Shown: positions 6,578 to 8,651 of the stretch, piece by piece
Layout: each line of letters starts with the position of its first letter
Numbering within the stretch: the first letter of the stretch is position 1
From: an uncultured bacterium
GTDB lineage: Bacteria > Bacillota > Clostridia > Oscillospirales > Ruminococcaceae
DNA length: 8,651 bases
Assembly (NCBI GenBank): GCA_934845495.1
Contig: CAKWRB010000045.1
Location: forward strand, 1 to 8,651
Direction: 5' to 3'
The notes under the pieces: generated by a model
Databases searched by the model: none
What the model saw: only the letters and a program-made list of their open reading frames with translations
What the model was told of the DNA's origin: nothing
Program-made: the position numbers and the translations under genes

Positions 6578-7282
6578 TTATCGGAGGGTATCCAGATGCC
6601 GGGCCAGGATCCACAGGCAGGCGCTGAGCGGAAGAACGCAGAGCAGGATGGCATAGTTCCCCCAGTATCCTGTTGCAACACCGCCCAGGGCAGAACTGAG
6701 GATAAAGATAGCAATGATCCCATAGTAGTGGAGCGCCTTGCTGCCCTCGGCTGGCTGGCGGAGGGCAAAGCAGTGGTAAAAGGCTTCGGTGGCGCTGCGC
6801 AGGTTTCCGGTGCACATAGTGGAGGTATAGGAATAGGTTTTCAACCGCCGGAAGGCCTCCATCTGCAGGCCGCAGAGCACTCCGATCAGAACATTGGCAG
6901 CGGTGTTGTATTCACTGGGAACCAGCGCAGTGATGACTGTAAGCAGGATTTCAATCAGCAGGATCGCTTGCTTCCAGTGCAGCAGGTGATGCCGTTCAAA
7001 AAAGGTCTTTACCATTTCGGCAAGATAGACTCCCAGGGCAAAGCAGACAATGGGGATCAAGTATTTGAAAGCACCGGCAAAATCACCGGCAGCCAGGTTC
7101 ATACCCAGTTTGGCCATGTTGCCAGTCTGACCATTGGCAAAGACATGGTCCCGCGCCACATAGGAGTAACTTTCAAAAAAGCCGCCGATTACGGTGAGAA
7201 GGGTGCTGAACAGCAGGGCTTCAGAGGCATCGTTCCGTGGTTTTTCCAGGATGGAGGGGGTGGTTTGTTTGATTTCGTTCAT
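6578..7282 (-). CDS. YoaK/DUF1275-family membrane protein
   Basis: A 234-residue integral membrane protein. The N-terminal signature LTVIGGFFESYSYVARDHVFANGQTGNMAKLG (about 29-60) is the hallmark of the DUF1275/YoaK family (canonical GGFLDAYTYL..GGVFANAQTGN), and a second half-signature, YSYTSTMCTGNLRSATEAFY (about 150-169), fits the family's TGN repeat. About six membrane segments are visible. No biochemical function is established for the family; transport has been suggested because of its membrane topology. It reads opposite to the comEC-DHHW run and converges on the shared terminator. The ATG is preceded at 12 bases by only a weak AGGAAG, so expression may be modest. A dedicated promoter lies upstream at 7346-7354. 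An accessory, single-gene unit. Confidence 0.88.
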   Translation of the reverse strand: MNEIKQTTPSILEKPRNDASEALLFSTLLTVIGGFFESYSYVARDHVFANGQTGNMAKLGMNLAAGDFAGAFKYLIPIVCFALGVYLAEMVKTFFERHHLLHWKQAILLIEILLTVITALVPSEYNTAANVLIGVLCGLQMEAFRRLKTYSYTSTMCTGNLRSATEAFYHCFALRQPAEGSKALHYYGIIAIFILSSALGGVATGYWGNYAILLCVLPLSACLWILARHLDTLR

Positions 7283-7345
7283 ATTTGAGCAGCACTTCCT
7301 ATATCGTTGTATTCCGGCTCAGAGCCTGTCATTTTCTGTGAGGTT

Positions 7346-7354
7346 ATTATAACA
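7346..7354 (-). promoter_or_regulatory. Extended -10 promoter of the YoaK-like gene
   Basis: Read on the minus strand this is TGTTATAAT, a perfect TGn-TATAAT box in the 111-base gap before the gene. At 17 bases spacing the -35 hexamer is GTTCCA, a poor match, which is tolerated with an extended -10. Expected start is near 7339, giving a leader of about 57 bases. No clear terminator for the upstream glycosyltransferase gene was seen in the gap, so read-through from it is also possible. Confidence 0.65.
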
Positions 7355-7393
7355 CAATTCTCCCCAAATGGAACTGCCAAAATTGCCATATTT

Positions 7394-8521
7394 TTACCCG
7401 GGGAATTGGGGGCGGTCCGTGGTACCCGGCAAGAGTGAGCCGGTATCGTGAAAATGCTGCAGCAGACGGACATTTTCCTGCAGGCGCTGATTCTCCGGAT
7501 CCAGCTCTAATGCCTGCAGCGCATACTCCAGCGCAAGCGTATGGCGGCCAAGGTGATACCAGGCGATGGAGATCAAATCCCAGGGCAGACTTCCCCAGGC
7601 CTCTGCTTCACAGATATAGCTCTGGGGGCGCTTTTGGATTCGCAGGGCTCGCTGGGCTGCAAAGAGGACGCCGTGCCAGTCCTCCTGCCGGTACAGCTCC
7701 ATGGCAAGATCGGTCAACGGCTCCCGGAGATAAGGCGCCTCAGCAGCTGCCCGGAGATACCACTGTACCGCGGTGTCCGGTTCGCCTTTATGGCTGTAAG
7801 CGGTGCCGATGTACCGCATAGAGGCGGCCCGCTCATCCGGCCAGTGGGCATTGGGCATGGCAAGGTGTTGCTTCAAAGTATGGATACAGTTGTCCCACTG
7901 CCGGTGGTAGAGGTATTCCCGGCCAAGATAGTGGAGGCAGCGGTCATCTTCCGGGGCTTCACGGACAGCAAGTTCCAGCATCGGCAGATATTGCTCTCTG
8001 GATTTCCGGGTGTCCGGATGGTGCTCCAACCGGATGCCTGGGGCAGATACGATTTTTGGGGTTGTGCTGTCTCCGAGCCAGTGCAGCACCTCGTGAACTG
8101 GATGCACCCACCGATACCCGTGGCGAAGGTGGATCTTCTCCTGCCAGAATGTGACACCATCCCCGCCATTGGGCTGAAAACTCCACACATAGGGGTAACG
8201 TACCTGTGTGGTCCCTGGTTCCCAGACCTGTTCCAGAGCAGAGCGCCATCCGGGGCGGAAGAGTTCGTCTAAATCGGTGCAGACGCACAGGTCGGCATCT
8301 TCATCCACCAGTTCCAGGGAACGGTTCCGGGCTGTATCAAAGCGCCAGGGGGAGATGGTCTCCTCATAAACAAGCGCACCGCGTCGGCGGAGCAGTGCTG
8401 GGGTTTTGTCCGTGGAACCGGTATCCAGCACCACAACCTGATCTGCTTCCTGCATGGAATCCATCCAGCGATTTACAAATTGGCTTTCATTTTTACAGAT
8501 GGCATATACAACGATTTTCAT
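7394..8521 (-). CDS. Family 2 glycosyltransferase with C-terminal TPR-like repeats
   Basis: A 375-residue cytoplasmic protein without membrane segments. Residues 1-185 are a GT-A fold family 2 glycosyltransferase: MKIVVYAICKNES (1-13), VVVLDTGSTDKT (29-40) for nucleotide-sugar binding, the FDTARNRSLE helix (61-70), the DxD metal motif Asp83-Leu-Asp85 in CTDLDELFRPGW, and the HGYRWVHPVHEVLHW acceptor-side segment (134-148). Residues about 195-345 are paired helices of TPR type (YLGREYLYHRQWDNCI, YIGTAYSHKGEPDTAVQWY, WYHLGRHTLALEYALQALELDP). This GT2-TPR layout occurs in glycosyltransferases of clostridia, phages and the SunS peptide-glycosyltransferase type; the TPR part often holds a protein acceptor. 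Donor and acceptor are unknown. The start at 8521 is chosen over an in-frame ATG at 8572 because of AGGAGG 7 bases before it and because the GT fold begins there. It lies 82 bases beyond another gene end and its terminator, with no obvious promoter of its own. Confidence 0.88.
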   Translation of the reverse strand: MKIVVYAICKNESQFVNRWMDSMQEADQVVVLDTGSTDKTPALLRRRGALVYEETISPWRFDTARNRSLELVDEDADLCVCTDLDELFRPGWRSALEQVWEPGTTQVRYPYVWSFQPNGGDGVTFWQEKIHLRHGYRWVHPVHEVLHWLGDSTTPKIVSAPGIRLEHHPDTRKSREQYLPMLELAVREAPEDDRCLHYLGREYLYHRQWDNCIHTLKQHLAMPNAHWPDERAASMRYIGTAYSHKGEPDTAVQWYLRAAAEAPYLREPLTDLAMELYRQEDWHGVLFAAQRALRIQKRPQSYICEAEAWGSLPWDLISIAWYHLGRHTLALEYALQALELDPENQRLQENVRLLQHFHDTGSLLPGTTDRPQFPG

Positions 8522-8528
8522 CGGTGGA

Positions 8529-8534
8529 CCTCCT
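8529..8534 (-). promoter_or_regulatory. Ribosome binding site that decides the glycosyltransferase start
   Basis: On the minus strand AGGAGG sits 7 bases before ATG at 8521. The alternative in-frame ATG (8570-8572) falls inside the terminator hairpin and would add 17 residues unlike the family. Confidence 0.85.
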
Positions 8535-8553
8535 GGAAGTCTTTGTTGTATCG

Positions 8554-8587
8554 AAAAATGACGGGCAGCCACAGGGACTGCCCGTCA
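8554..8587 (-). terminator. Intrinsic terminator of the gene at the right edge
   Basis: Read leftward, a 10-bp stem TGACGGGCAG / CTGCCCGTCA with a 9-base loop is followed by five T. It starts 17 bases after the stop of the partial gene at the window edge. There is no matching T-tract on the plus strand, so it works leftward only. It lies between that gene and the glycosyltransferase, whose expression would then depend on read-through or an unseen promoter. Confidence 0.85.
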
Positions 8588-8603
8588 AATCACGGAGGAT
8601 AAA

Positions 8604-8651
8604 TCAGTTGAGCTTCTGAATCACCATGCTGGTATATGCTGCAGTGGTATT
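8604..8651 (-). CDS. C-terminal 15 codons of an unidentified gene
   Basis: An open frame entering from the right edge and ending in TGA at 8604-8606, with tail NTTAAYTSMVIQKLN. Fifteen codons alone prove little; the support is the leftward terminator placed immediately after the stop. The sequence is too short to identify. A pattern of small residues ending in an amphipathic helix would fit a surface or filament protein as well as many others, so no function is proposed. Confidence 0.5.
   Translation of the reverse strand, partial: NTTAAYTSMVIQKLN

Noticed and set aside
6443..7288. A 281-codon plus-strand open frame opposite the YoaK-like gene
   Set aside because: It would cross the strong terminator at 6533-6563, its composition is glycine/glutamine-rich without motifs, and the minus strand encodes a clear DUF1275 protein.
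7375..7380. TTGGCA on the minus strand as a -35 box for the YoaK-like gene
   Set aside because: It is 23 bases from the -10 hexamer, too far for a sigma-A promoter; the extended -10 explains the site better.
7279..7473. A 64-codon minus-strand open frame spanning the glycosyltransferase end and the promoter gap
   Set aside because: It overlaps the YoaK promoter and the glycosyltransferase C-terminus, lacks a family pattern, and its codons run through the -10 box.
7541..8272. A 243-codon plus-strand open frame
   Set aside because: It is antisense to the GT2 domain and TPR region of a well-supported glycosyltransferase and shows no family pattern of its own.
8626..8651. A plus-strand ATG running off the right edge
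   Set aside because: The nearest GGAGG (8594-8598) is about 27 bases away, and the leftward terminator just downstream of the minus-strand stop favours a minus-strand gene here.

Overview
The window looks like chromosomal DNA of a moderately GC-rich, gut-type Firmicute of the class Clostridia, most likely Oscillospiraceae/Ruminococcaceae (Gemmiger, Subdoligranulum or Faecalibacterium-like). This rests on the comEC-holA pairing, an RNase M5 with a clostridial-style C-terminal extension, strong AGGAGG-type ribosome binding sites and the protein flavour. The genus is an inference. No rRNA, tRNA, CRISPR array, insertion sequence or prophage module was seen.

Positions 1-6563 hold one rightward gene run: the 3' end of a purine (adenine-type) phosphoribosyltransferase, comEC, holA, rnmV (RNase M5), a membrane-bound O-acyltransferase (MBOAT/AlgI-like) and a DHHW-family partner. 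Gaps are 34, 12, -4, 38 and 33 bases. The run ends in a strong hairpin with A- and T-tracts on its two sides, so it can also stop transcription from the opposite strand. A second promoter probably lies inside the 3' end of comEC, ahead of holA.

Positions 6578-8651 are read leftward: a YoaK/DUF1275 membrane protein with its own extended -10 promoter, a two-part glycosyltransferase (GT2 domain plus TPR-like helices), and, behind a terminator, the last 15 codons of an upstream gene cut by the window edge.

The most interesting point is the MBOAT-DHHW pair. Such pairs normally O-acetylate an extracellular polysaccharide. Both genes are intact and well translated in appearance, yet the residues that define catalysis are replaced in both: the MBOAT lacks both signature histidines (Asn265 and Leu311 instead), and the DHHW protein has SDHL in place of DHHW and DET where the family has the nucleophile motif DS(Y/F). 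The same operon carries a ComEC whose C-terminal metallo-beta-lactamase-like domain has lost its HxHxDH metal site. The pair may be a catalytically dead, perhaps regulatory or scaffolding, derivative of an acetylation machine. That function is a hypothesis; the residue losses are read directly from the sequence.
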